Shown here: positions 35,348 to 43,513 of the stretch, one piece after another
Layout: every line of letters starts with the position of its first letter
Numbering within the stretch: position 1 is the stretch's first letter
Source of the DNA: Roseburia sp.
Lineage (GTDB): Bacteria > Bacillota > Clostridia > Lachnospirales > Lachnospiraceae
NCBI GenBank assembly: GCA_003483745.1
Contig: DMYD01000042.1
Coordinates: forward strand, 15,225 to 79,224
DNA: 64,000 nucleotides
Direction of reading: 5' to 3'
Translations under genes and position numbers: made by a program
The notes under the pieces: model-generated
What the model saw: only the letters and a program-made list of their open reading frames with translations
Told to the model about the DNA's origin: nothing
Databases searched by the model: none

Positions 35348-37192
35348 ATGAGCTTTAACGCATCTCAGACACGGGCAATCCATCACAAAAACGGACCAAT
35401 GCTCGTTCTCGCCGGACCGGGTTCCGGAAAAACTCTTGTAATCACCGAACGTACAAAATATCTGATCGAAGAATGTGGGATAGATCCGGCACAGATCCTT
35501 GTTATCACGTTTACCAAAGCCGCTGCAACGGAGATGAAGCGCAGGTTTCAGCGGAAAATGAACCGGTCATGCCCGGTGACATTTGGCACATTTCATGCAG
35601 TTTATTTTGCCATTTTAAAACATGCATATAATTACAGCGCAGATAATATTGCAAGGGAGGAACAGCGCTATCAGTGTATGCGCGAGATCATAGCAAAAGA
35701 ACATCTGACTTATGAGGATGAGACTGAGTTTATCACGTCCCTGTTAGGTGAGATCAGTCTGGTCAAAAACTCAGGGATCCAGATTACAAATTATTATTCG
35801 AAGAACTGTGCGGAGACCGTGTTTCGGAAGGTTTACCGTGACTATCATGAATTCCTGTACAAAAACAGACTGATCGACTTTGATGACATGTTAGTATACA
35901 CGAAAGAACTTTTTGAACAGCGTGCCGATATCCTTGCTGCGTGGCAGAATAAATATCGTTATATTCTTATCGATGAGTTTCAGGATATCAACCGGATCCA
36001 GTATGACATTATAAAAATGTTAGCGGGTGAGCGGAAAAATTTGTTTATCGTGGGGGATGATGACCAGTCAATCTATCGTTTCCGTGGGGCAAAGCCGGAG
36101 ATCATGTTACATTTTAAAGATGATTATCCAGAGGCAGAGACAGTTCTTCTGGATGTTAATTACCGTTCTTCAAAAAATATCGTGATGAGCGCCGGTTATC
36201 TTATCAGCCATAATAAAGAACGTTTTCGAAAGAAAATTGAGGCGGCAGATCAGGAGAATATTCCGGTTGAGTGGCAGCAGTTTGAAAGCCAGCGAAAAGA
36301 AAATGCAAGAATCATCTGGGATATTCAGGAGGCAGTGGAGAGAGGTGCAAAGTATGAGGAGTTTGCAGTACTCTTTCGCACCAATACGCAGCCAAGACTT
36401 CTGATGGAACAATTGATGGAATATAATATTCCATTCCGTACAAGAGACACTGTGCCAAATTTATATGAACATTGGATCGCAAAAGATATTTTTGCATACA
36501 TAAGAATTGCGATGGGGAGCAGGGAACGAAGAGATTTTTTACAGATTATGAACCGTCCGAAACGCTATATCAGCAGGGAATCTTTAGATGAGGAGACCGT
36601 GGCATTTGATGTGTGGGAATGGTATTACGAGGAGCAGCCATGGGTGGCAAAACGCATTGAAAAACTAGAGGGTGATATCCGTATGTTAGAGCATCTGAGT
36701 CCGTATGCAGCAATCAATTATATCCGGAAGGCCATTGGATATGACGAATTTTGTACAGAGTATGCGGATTACAGAAGAATCAAGGCGGATGATCTGTTTG
36801 ATGTCTTAGATGAACTTTTGGATGCAGCAAGAGAATATAAAACCTATGATGCCTGGTTTGACCACATTGAAAATTATACGAAAGAGTTGAAAGAGTTTTA
36901 TCGTGTACAGAACCAGAATCCAAACAGCGTTGCATTGGCGACTTTACACAGCGCAAAAGGTTTAGAATATGAAAATGTCTATATCATCGACGTCAATGAG
37001 GGTGTTATGCCGTACAAAAAAGCAGTGCTGGAACAGGAAGTGGAAGAAGAAAGAAGAATGTTTTATGTGGGTATGACAAGAGCAAAAAAAAATCTGCATC
37101 TTTTTTCAGTAAAACAACTGAACCATAAAGATGCAGAAATTTCACGCTTCATCAAAGAAGCGCAGCCGCCGGAAAAGAGAGAGAAGGATTAA
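35348..37192 (+). CDS. UvrD/PcrA-like ATP-dependent DNA helicase (short form)
   Basis: This is a superfamily 1A 3'-to-5' DNA helicase. Walker A G-P-G-S-G-K-T is at residues 23-29. Motif Ia (T-F-T-K-A-A-A-T-E-M) lies near 55, Walker B D-E-F-Q-D-I near 210, motif III (G-D-D-D-Q-S-I-Y-R-F-R-G) near 236, and the C-terminal motifs V-A-L-A-T-L-H-S-A-K-G-L-E near 530 and V-G-M-T-R-A near 575. At 614 residues it is about 100 shorter than PcrA and lacks its long C-terminal tail. It probably works in repair or recombination. The last four bases overlap the end of the convergent DUF1292 gene. Confidence 0.92.
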   Translation: MSFNASQTRAIHHKNGPMLVLAGPGSGKTLVITERTKYLIEECGIDPAQILVITFTKAAATEMKRRFQRKMNRSCPVTFGTFHAVYFAILKHAYNYSADNIAREEQRYQCMREIIAKEHLTYEDETEFITSLLGEISLVKNSGIQITNYYSKNCAETVFRKVYRDYHEFLYKNRLIDFDDMLVYTKELFEQRADILAAWQNKYRYILIDEFQDINRIQYDIIKMLAGERKNLFIVGDDDQSIYRFRGAKPEIMLHFKDDYPEAETVLLDVNYRSSKNIVMSAGYLISHNKERFRKKIEAADQENIPVEWQQFESQRKENARIIWDIQEAVERGAKYEEFAVLFRTNTQPRLLMEQLMEYNIPFRTRDTVPNLYEHWIAKDIFAYIRIAMGSRERRDFLQIMNRPKRYISRESLDEETVAFDVWEWYYEEQPWVAKRIEKLEGDIRMLEHLSPYAAINYIRKAIGYDEFCTEYADYRRIKADDLFDVLDELLDAAREYKTYDAWFDHIENYTKELKEFYRVQNQNPNSVALATLHSAKGLEYENVYIIDVNEGVMPYKKAVLEQEVEEERRMFYVGMTRAKKNLHLFSVKQLNHKDAEISRFIKEAQPPEKREKD

Positions 37193-37500
37193 TCATCCAT
37201 CTCCTCGAAGGCTGCCTCGTCTAAAAGTTCGTCAAAACGGTCGGATACAGCTTCGTATTCTTCATCATCCTCAATGTTATCAAGGGAAGGATTACCTTCG
37301 CTGTCTTCAGAATAACGATAAATAAATACTTCGCCTTCCTCGTTCTCCTCGCCATTTTCATCGAGTGGGAGAAGTGCAATGTAATCTTGTTCGCCAACCG
37401 TAAAAATAGTAAGAATTTCGCATTCTACCTGACTTCCGTCATCAAGATCAAGGGTTACAACGATATCTTCATCGTCATTGTTCTGGTTGAAATCACTCAT
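37189..37500 (-). CDS. DUF1292 domain protein
   Basis: This is a 103-residue, very acidic cytoplasmic protein. The DUF1292 core is visible (V-V-T-L-D-L-D-D-G, then Y-I-A-L-L-P-L-D near residue 44, and E-V-F-I-Y-R-Y near residue 65), followed by an acidic tail. The family is widespread in Firmicutes and its role is unknown. The ATG at 37500 follows AGAGAGG; a longer in-frame start at 37575 would add 25 hydrophobic residues unlike the family. It is convergent with the helicase gene. Confidence 0.88.
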   Translation of the reverse strand: MSDFNQNNDDEDIVVTLDLDDGSQVECEILTIFTVGEQDYIALLPLDENGEENEEGEVFIYRYSEDSEGNPSLDNIEDDEEYEAVSDRFDELLDEAAFEEMDD

Positions 37501-37650
37501 GCCGATACCTCTCTTTTTTGTAATGGTCCTAATAAAGACAAAGACATCATAACATAATCGGGTGTGATTGAACATATTTTTCTATACAAAATGTAAAAAA
37601 AAAGGTATACTATTTTTATTAGAAAAAGATACTGGGGTACGATAGAAAAG

Positions 37651-39537
37651 GTGGCAGACAGCATGGATTACACGATCAGAGAGGGCAATTACGAAAAGTT
37701 AGGAGTACAGAAAAAGGATGATGCAGTGATTTTTACGTTCGAAGGTGAGAAAGAAGAGAACTGCAGCATTCTTTTTTATGGAAAAAAAGCAGAACCTGTC
37801 TGCAAAATTTTAGTGCCAAAGGAATATTGCCGGGGATCCGTGCGTTCTGTGGCTGTAACCGGCAGGATATGGAAAAATTTAAAATATAATTACGAGATAA
37901 ATGGAAAAATCATTACAGATACTTATGCGACACGCATTATTGGCAGAGAAAAATGGAATGACCGAAATCGTTACGAAAATAATTACTTTATCTGCGGTGG
38001 CGCATATCCGCAAATGTTTGACTGGGAAAATGACAGACAGCCGGAGATCGAAAGACGGCAGATGGTCATGTATAAGCTGCATGTGCGCGGATTTTCCATG
38101 GATGATACATCCTGTCCGAGAAAGGAACGGGGAACATTCCGTGCGATCATTAATAAAATCCCATATCTGAAGGCATTGGGGATCACAACGATAGAGTTAA
38201 TGCCTGCATACGAGTTTGAGGAGCAGGTGATCCCGAAAGAAACGGTTCTGCCGGATTATCTCAAGTGGGAAAGCCGCAGAGAGGATCTGATCAAACCTGA
38301 AAGTGTTAAGCCGGAGGAAAAAATTAATTACTGGGGATATGTTCCGGGTAATTATTTTGCACCAAAGGCATCTTATAGCAGCAGCACAGATGCTGCATCT
38401 GAGTTTAGGGAACTGGTTCATGCACTGCATCAGAACAAAATGGAATGTGTGATGGAATTTTATTTTTCACCGGGGATGAATCAGAATGTGATTTTAGATG
38501 CACTACGATTCTGGGTTCGTGAGTATCACGTGGATGGATTTCATCTGCAGGGAGAGTCATTGCCTGTTACGGCGGCAGCACAGGATCTTCTGCTTAGCAG
38601 GACAAAGCTGTTTTATACACATTTTGACCCGATCCTGCTGGAAAATGCAAAAAAATATCATCATTTGTATCTATACAGTGATGAATATCTGTACCCGGCA
38701 AGGAAAATGCTGAATCATATGGAGGGAAGCCTGAATGAACTGTTCTGCCAGCAGAGGAAGCAAAACAGTGTGGAAGGGTTTGTCAATTATATAACAAATA
38801 ACAATGGATTTACGATGTGGGATCTGTTTTCCTATTGCGAAAAGCATAACCTGGATAACGGGGAAGACAACTGTGATGGAAATTGTTATAATTACAGCAG
38901 CAACTGCGGCGTGGAAGGATATACCAGAAAAAGGTATATCGATAATCTGCGTAAAAAGCAGGTTAGAAATGCATTGGCAATGGAGTTTTTAGCACAGGGC
39001 GTTCCGCTTATTTTAGGGGGCGATGAATTTTTAAATTCACAGCAGGGGAATAACAATGCTTACTGTCAGGATAATAAGACCGGCTGGTTAAATTGGAAGA
39101 ACAGCAAAAAGGAAGCGTGGCTGTACGAATTTGTTAAAAAGTTAGCTGAATTCCGAAAAGAACATCCGATTATTGCATCAGAACATCCGATGGAGTTAAA
39201 TGATTATGGAAGGAAGGGTTTTCCGGATCTTTCTTATCATGGGGAGAGCGCATGGATTTCATCGATACCGGCTGACAGACAGGCAGCGGGAATGTTGTAT
39301 TGTGGCGAATATGAAAAGAAAACAGATCAGACACCGGATGATTATATCTATATTGGCTATAATTTTCACAGTGGTCTGTCACATCTTGCATTGCCAAAAC
39401 TTCCGCAAAACAAGAAATGGTATCTTTTGATGAATACGTCATTACAGGAATCATTTTTACAGGAAAAAGAAGTGATGGAAGACCAGCATCTTTTAGCGAT
39501 TGAAGGGCAGTCGATCAGTATTTTGATTGGAATATAA
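37651..39537 (+). CDS. GH13 debranching-enzyme homologue with a destroyed active site
   Basis: The 628-residue protein aligns by eye along its length with GlgX/isoamylase-type glycogen debranching enzymes: an N-terminal CBM48-like domain, then the TIM barrel with Y-W-G-Y near 227, E-K-H-N-x-D-N-G-E-D-N near 397, N-C-G-V-E-G near 418, and G-G-D-E-F-x-x-x-Q-Q-G-N-N-N-A-Y-C-Q-D-N near 456. The catalytic positions are not conserved. Region II G-F-R-F-D reads G-F-H-L-Q, so the nucleophile Asp is Gln300 and the Arg is His298. Region IV A-H-D-G reads N-N-N-G at 383-386. Region I D-V-V-x-N-H reads E-F-Y-F-S-P. It is thus probably not a hydrolase but a glycan-binding or regulatory relative. No signal peptide is present. 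Confidence 0.88.
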   Translation: MADSMDYTIREGNYEKLGVQKKDDAVIFTFEGEKEENCSILFYGKKAEPVCKILVPKEYCRGSVRSVAVTGRIWKNLKYNYEINGKIITDTYATRIIGREKWNDRNRYENNYFICGGAYPQMFDWENDRQPEIERRQMVMYKLHVRGFSMDDTSCPRKERGTFRAIINKIPYLKALGITTIELMPAYEFEEQVIPKETVLPDYLKWESRREDLIKPESVKPEEKINYWGYVPGNYFAPKASYSSSTDAASEFRELVHALHQNKMECVMEFYFSPGMNQNVILDALRFWVREYHVDGFHLQGESLPVTAAAQDLLLSRTKLFYTHFDPILLENAKKYHHLYLYSDEYLYPARKMLNHMEGSLNELFCQQRKQNSVEGFVNYITNNNGFTMWDLFSYCEKHNLDNGEDNCDGNCYNYSSNCGVEGYTRKRYIDNLRKKQVRNALAMEFLAQGVPLILGGDEFLNSQQGNNNAYCQDNKTGWLNWKNSKKEAWLYEFVKKLAEFRKEHPIIASEHPMELNDYGRKGFPDLSYHGESAWISSIPADRQAAGMLYCGEYEKKTDQTPDDYIYIGYNFHSGLSHLALPKLPQNKKWYLLMNTSLQESFLQEKEVMEDQHLLAIEGQSISILIGI

Positions 39538-39563
39538 AAAAGTAGTAAAGAGGGTAATGGAAC

Positions 39564-40202
39564 ATGATAAAGGCATGGAAACATTTGTGTACAATTCTGC
39601 ATCACAAAAATCTGGTCCGGGCAGGTTGTTTTAAAATCGGACTTTATAAGCAGGGATTGCTGCATGACATGTCAAAATATACACCGACAGAGTTTTTGGT
39701 AGGATGCAAATATTATCAGGGGACAATGAGTCCGAACAATGCAGAACGTGCCGACAAAGGATATTCCTCGGCATGGCTTCATCATAAGGGAAGAAATAAA
39801 CATCATATGGAATACTGGATTGATTACGGTGTCGGTGATGGAAGAGATGGGCAGGAGCCGCATCGTGGAATCTGTGGCATGAAAATGCCGATCAGGTATG
39901 TTGCGGAAATGTATGTGGACCGTGTTTCTGCATCAAAAAATTATCAGAGGGATAAATTCAGAACGGATAGTCCGCTTCAGTATTATTTGAAGGGGAGAAA
40001 GTATTACATTTTAAATGAAGATACCAGGGCCATGCTGGAATTATTACTGGTCATGTTAGCAGTAAAAGGGGAGAATGAAGTAAATCATTTCCTGAAATAT
40101 GAGGTATTAAAGGGAAAGGTTCCCTATGAGAAAGAATACCTCATAAATCTTAGAAAAAATTTGGAAAAAGACAGTGCATATCATCTGGAAGAGGAGCAGT
40201 AA
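39564..40202 (+). CDS. DUF5662 family protein
   Basis: This 212-residue cytoplasmic protein starts with K-A-W-K-H-L-x-T-I-x-x-H-K and contains G-L-L-H-D-M-S-K-Y-T-P-T-E-F near residue 31 and H-H-x-x-R-N-K-H-H-M-E-Y-W near residue 70. The His and Asp pattern (H-D, H-H, H-H) suggests a metal site like that of HD-domain phosphohydrolases, but this is only a resemblance. I know the group as DUF5662, with no established role. The ATG lies 27 bases after the GH13-like stop, so the two are probably co-transcribed. The 3' end overlaps the convergent pseudouridine synthase gene by 53 bases. Confidence 0.82.
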   Translation: MIKAWKHLCTILHHKNLVRAGCFKIGLYKQGLLHDMSKYTPTEFLVGCKYYQGTMSPNNAERADKGYSSAWLHHKGRNKHHMEYWIDYGVGDGRDGQEPHRGICGMKMPIRYVAEMYVDRVSASKNYQRDKFRTDSPLQYYLKGRKYYILNEDTRAMLELLLVMLAVKGENEVNHFLKYEVLKGKVPYEKEYLINLRKNLEKDSAYHLEEEQ

Positions 40203-41043
40203 GAACAAAAGGCTCCCCCGTGATGGGATGTGAAAATGTTAAGCGGTAGGAGTGAAGTGCCTGCCGTTTTATTGTTGTATCTGTTGGATTATAGAGAAAG
40301 TCTCCAATCAGAGGATGCCCGATTGATTTTAAATGGACGCGGATCTGATGGGTGCGGCCGGTCTCTAAATGCAGTGACAGCAGGGATAATCCGTCATGAT
40401 AAGCAAGGCGTCTGTAATGCGTGATGGCACGTTCGCCATTTTGAAAATCAATCTGCCGCTCAATCGTGGATCCGTCCACGCGCCCGATCGGAGCGTCGAT
40501 CGTTCCGGATTCGGGTGTCTTTCCGGAGGCGATGGCAATATATTCTCTGGATATTTCCCGTCTGGCAGCTGCAGTGCTTAAAATAGCAGAGCTCAACATA
40601 TGTTTTGCAATCAGGGTAAGCCCGGTCGTGTCCCGGTCGAGGCGGTTGACGCAGCGGAATGTATAGGGAATTCCCTGGCTGCTGTAATAACCGCAGACGG
40701 CATTTGCAAGTGTATGATCGTAATGATTGAGAGACGGGTGAATGGGCATACCTGCCGGTTTATTCACAGTAAGGATGTCCTCGTCTTCATAACAGATCGA
40801 AAGCGGCATGGAAACAGGTAAAATATGCGCGGAAGACGTATTTTCCTCTAATCGGATAAAAAGTTCATCGCCGGTGGATAACCGTGTGCGCATATAAGCC
40901 CATACACCATTTAACAGAACACTTTGCGGTGTTTTTTTTAGTTGTACAAATACTGCATTGGGGTAGCCTTTTGAAGATAAGTATTCCCGAATGCTAAAAG
41001 AATTATATTCCGGTTCTATCCGGTAACTGAATTGTCGAATCAT
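40150..41043 (-). CDS. RluA-family pseudouridine synthase
   Basis: This 297-residue enzyme would convert specific uridines in rRNA or tRNA to pseudouridine. An S4-like N-terminal segment is followed by the catalytic motif V-N-R-L-D-R-D-T-T-G-L near residue 141, with the active Asp in the usual H/N-R-L-D position. G-R-T-H-Q-I-R-V-H lies near residue 230 and P-L-I-G-D near 244. The chosen ATG at 41043 fits the family N-terminus, although a longer frame is open upstream. No Shine-Dalgarno is present, and TATAAT lies six bases before the ATG on this strand, so the message may be leaderless. The target site is unknown. Confidence 0.9.
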   Translation of the reverse strand: MIRQFSYRIEPEYNSFSIREYLSSKGYPNAVFVQLKKTPQSVLLNGVWAYMRTRLSTGDELFIRLEENTSSAHILPVSMPLSICYEDEDILTVNKPAGMPIHPSLNHYDHTLANAVCGYYSSQGIPYTFRCVNRLDRDTTGLTLIAKHMLSSAILSTAAARREISREYIAIASGKTPESGTIDAPIGRVDGSTIERQIDFQNGERAITHYRRLAYHDGLSLLSLHLETGRTHQIRVHLKSIGHPLIGDFLYNPTDTTIKRQALHSYRLTFSHPITGEPFVLTAPLPDDMHCLFPNFF

Positions 41044-41143
41044 ATAAATATTATATAATAAAACTTTGGAAAAATAAATGGGGAAAAGCACGCACATCCT
41101 GGTCAAAACATAGAATGTATTAATAAAGCTTTTAAGGTGCGTT

Positions 41144-41767
41144 TTGAAAACATTCTTATCTCCACTTACACCAGAGCAGGAAAACGAATGCCTGAAAAAT
41201 TTAAAAAAAGGTAGCCTTGAAGCAAGAAACGAGCTGACACTCCACAATATGCGGCTGGTTGCGCATGTGGCAAAAAAATATCAGAACTCGGAAGAAGATA
41301 TGGAGGATCTGATTTCAATCGGGACGATAGGACTGATGAAGGCGATTGCAACTTATAAAGAAGATTATGGAAGCAAGCTGGCGACTTATGCAGCCAGGTG
41401 TATTGATAACGAATTGCTGATGTATTTTCGTGCAAAGAAAAAAGTGTCGCGTGAAGTGTCTTTGTATGAACCGATCGGTATGGATAAAGAGGGGAATCAG
41501 ATCCATCTGCTTGATATTGTGGAGAGCGAGGAGCCGGATGTCGTAGAACGGATAGAACGTACAAGACAAATTGAAAAATTACTTGGACTGGTTCCTAAAG
41601 TATTGCAGGAAAGGGAATTATACATTATTGTACATCGCTATGGACTTTTTGGGAATAAGGCAATGACGCAGAGAGAAATTGCTTCCGCTGTTGGAATTTC
41701 ACGTTCCTATGTTTCACGTATCGAAAAAAAGGCACTGGATAAATTAAAAAAGAGTTTTTGTGAATAA
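41144..41767 (+). CDS. sigK: Sporulation-type RNA polymerase sigma factor (SigK-like)
   Basis: This sigma-70 family factor has 207 residues. Region 2 reads L-V-A-H-V-A-K-K-Y, then E-D-L-I-S-I-G-T-I-G-L-M-K-A and Y-A-A-R-C-I-D-N-E-L-L-M. Region 4 ends T-Q-R-E-I-A-S-A-V-G-I-S-R-S-Y-V-S-R-I-E-K-K-A-L. These closely match sigma-K of Bacillus and clostridia. The protein begins directly at P-L-T-P-E-Q-E, so it lacks the ~20-residue membrane pro-peptide of Bacillus pro-sigma-K, and the gene is not interrupted by a skin element. The TTG start follows AAGGTG at 41134-41139. It could drive the cotJ promoter in this window. Confidence 0.88.
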   Translation: MKTFLSPLTPEQENECLKNLKKGSLEARNELTLHNMRLVAHVAKKYQNSEEDMEDLISIGTIGLMKAIATYKEDYGSKLATYAARCIDNELLMYFRAKKKVSREVSLYEPIGMDKEGNQIHLLDIVESEEPDVVERIERTRQIEKLLGLVPKVLQERELYIIVHRYGLFGNKAMTQREIASAVGISRSYVSRIEKKALDKLKKSFCE

Positions 41768-41769
41768 GC

Positions 41770-41799
41770 TTGTATTTGCTACTATGAATGTGTTATACT
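41770..41799 (+). promoter_or_regulatory. Promoter of the comM-dprA-topA group
   Basis: TTGTAT at 41770-41775 and TATACT at 41794-41799 are spaced by 18 bases, starting right after the sigK stop. Confidence 0.6.
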
Positions 41800-41800
41800 T

Positions 41801-41983
41801 AGGCGACGGCGGATGTCGCCGCCTTATGTTCGGATTTGTATAAAGTCTTAAAAGCTGGGTACAGACTACTCAGCTGTCAAACGTACCGGCTGTCATATGT
41901 ATATGCTGGTGCAGATCAGTTGCAGCATTTCTGCTGTGATAATCAGATGAATCAGAGAAAAATGAATAAAAAGGAGGAATACA
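41801..41983 (+). promoter_or_regulatory. Long structured leader before comM
   Basis: About 180 untranslated bases separate the promoter from the comM start. The leader opens with a GC-rich hairpin (GGCGAC pairing with GTCGCC, 41802-41823). It also contains a CAGCA/TGCTG hairpin near 41923-41936 and two copies of GCTGTCA. It does not match a riboswitch class I know. Regulation of the competence genes at this level is a guess. Confidence 0.4.
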
Positions 41984-43513
41984 TTGTATAGTATTGTATC
42001 AACGGCGATCATACACGGGATCCAGAGCGTGCCGATTTCTGTGGAAGCGGATGTGAGCGATGGACTGCCTGTGTTTGAAATGGTAGGATTTCTTGCTTCG
42101 GAAGTACAGGAGGCGAAAGAAAGAGTGCGCACAGCATTGAAAAACAGCGGCTATGCCCTGCCACCGAAGCATATTACGATCAATTTTACTCCGGCGAATA
42201 TCAGAAAATCCGGTTCGGGATTTGACCTTCCGGTTGCGGTTGCGGTTCTCACCGCCTTTGGTCATATCGGACAGGAAACAGTCGGAGAATATTTTGTGGT
42301 GGGGGAAGTTGGATTAAACGGAAAAGTACAGTCGGTGAATGGGATTTTGCCAATGGTGGAGGAGGCAAAAGAAAGAGGCATGAAAAAATGTGTGGTTCCA
42401 TGGGAAAATGTGAGAGAAGCAGCACTGGTATCGGACATGCAGGTTTATGCCGTAAAAAATATTGCAGAGGCCGTCAGGGTTTTAAATGGAAGTGGAGATT
42501 CTTTTAATGTTCCATATAATATAGAAGAAATGCAGACGAAAGAAATATTGGATTTTGCAGATGTGAGTGGACAGACATTTGTAAAACGTGCGTGTGAAAC
42601 GGCTGTTTCGGGAATGCATAACCTGCTTTTTATCGGTCCGCCGGGAGCGGGAAAAACAATGATAGCAGAAAGGATTCCCGGAATTTTGCCGCCGTTAAAT
42701 ACAAAGGAGCGCATGGAAATTTCTAAAATATACAGTGTCTGTGGGCTCTTAGAACACAAAAAAGGATTGATACAGGAGCGGCCGTTTCGGGCACCGCATC
42801 ATACGATCACGCCGCAGGGACTTGCAGGCGGAGGCGCATTGCCCAAACCTGGAGAAATCTCACTGGCGCATAAAGGAATCTTATTTTTAGATGAACTGAC
42901 AGAATTTCAAAGGGAAACATTAGAGATACTAAGACAGCCGATGGAGGAGAAAAAAATCTGTATAGCGAGATTACATGCAAGTTATGAATATCCGGCTGAT
43001 TTTATGCTTGTGGCGGCGATGAATCCCTGCAAATGCGGATATTACCCGGATATGCAAAAATGTACCTGTACATCGGCGGCGGTTGACCGATATCTGCGAA
43101 AAGTGAGCAGACCACTTTTAGACCGGATTGATGTGTGCGTAGAAGTTCCATCAATCAGATTTCAGGACCTTTACAATACTGGAAAAGGAGAAAATTCGTG
43201 TAAAATCAGAGAACGTGTCATGCGTACTCAGAAAATACAAAAAGAGCGTTACCGGGGAGAAAATTTTTGCTTTAACAGCCATATTCCATCATCTAAAATT
43301 TTTGAATACTGTAAGCTTGACGAAAAACAGAAAATTTACATGGAACAAATGTATAACAAATTAAATCTGACTGCCCGCACCTGTCATAAAATACTGCGTG
43401 TAGCGCGGACGCTGGCGGATATGGACGAGTGTGAACAGATAAAAATGCGCCATTTAAATGAGGCGATTTGTTATAGGAATATTGATAGAAAATTCTGGGA
43501 GGGTATGGGTTGA
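41984..43513 (+). CDS. comM: YifB/ComM family Mg-chelatase-like AAA+ ATPase
   Basis: This 509-residue AAA+ protein helps incoming DNA recombine in naturally transformable bacteria; in E. coli it is called YifB. An N-terminal Lon-protease-like domain precedes Walker A G-P-P-G-A-G-K-T near residue 217. The chelatase-type motif P-F-R-A-P-H-H-T lies near 268 and Walker B I-L-F-L-D-E-L near 302. A zinc-binding cysteine cluster (M-N-P-C-K-C-G-Y-Y with further Cys) lies near 346. TTG is the start, six bases after AAGGAGG. It overlaps dprA by four bases, supporting a shared DNA-uptake role. Confidence 0.94.
   Translation: MYSIVSTAIIHGIQSVPISVEADVSDGLPVFEMVGFLASEVQEAKERVRTALKNSGYALPPKHITINFTPANIRKSGSGFDLPVAVAVLTAFGHIGQETVGEYFVVGEVGLNGKVQSVNGILPMVEEAKERGMKKCVVPWENVREAALVSDMQVYAVKNIAEAVRVLNGSGDSFNVPYNIEEMQTKEILDFADVSGQTFVKRACETAVSGMHNLLFIGPPGAGKTMIAERIPGILPPLNTKERMEISKIYSVCGLLEHKKGLIQERPFRAPHHTITPQGLAGGGALPKPGEISLAHKGILFLDELTEFQRETLEILRQPMEEKKICIARLHASYEYPADFMLVAAMNPCKCGYYPDMQKCTCTSAAVDRYLRKVSRPLLDRIDVCVEVPSIRFQDLYNTGKGENSCKIRERVMRTQKIQKERYRGENFCFNSHIPSSKIFEYCKLDEKQKIYMEQMYNKLNLTARTCHKILRVARTLADMDECEQIKMRHLNEAICYRNIDRKFWEGMG

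Noticed and set aside
41043..41247. Longer N-terminus of the pseudouridine synthase from an upstream start
   Set aside because: The extra 68 residues do not resemble the family and run into the opposite sigK gene; the ATG at 41043 matches the usual start.
41801..41983. c-di-GMP or other known riboswitch in the comM leader
   Set aside because: The diagnostic conserved segments of classes I know are absent; only generic hairpins are seen.
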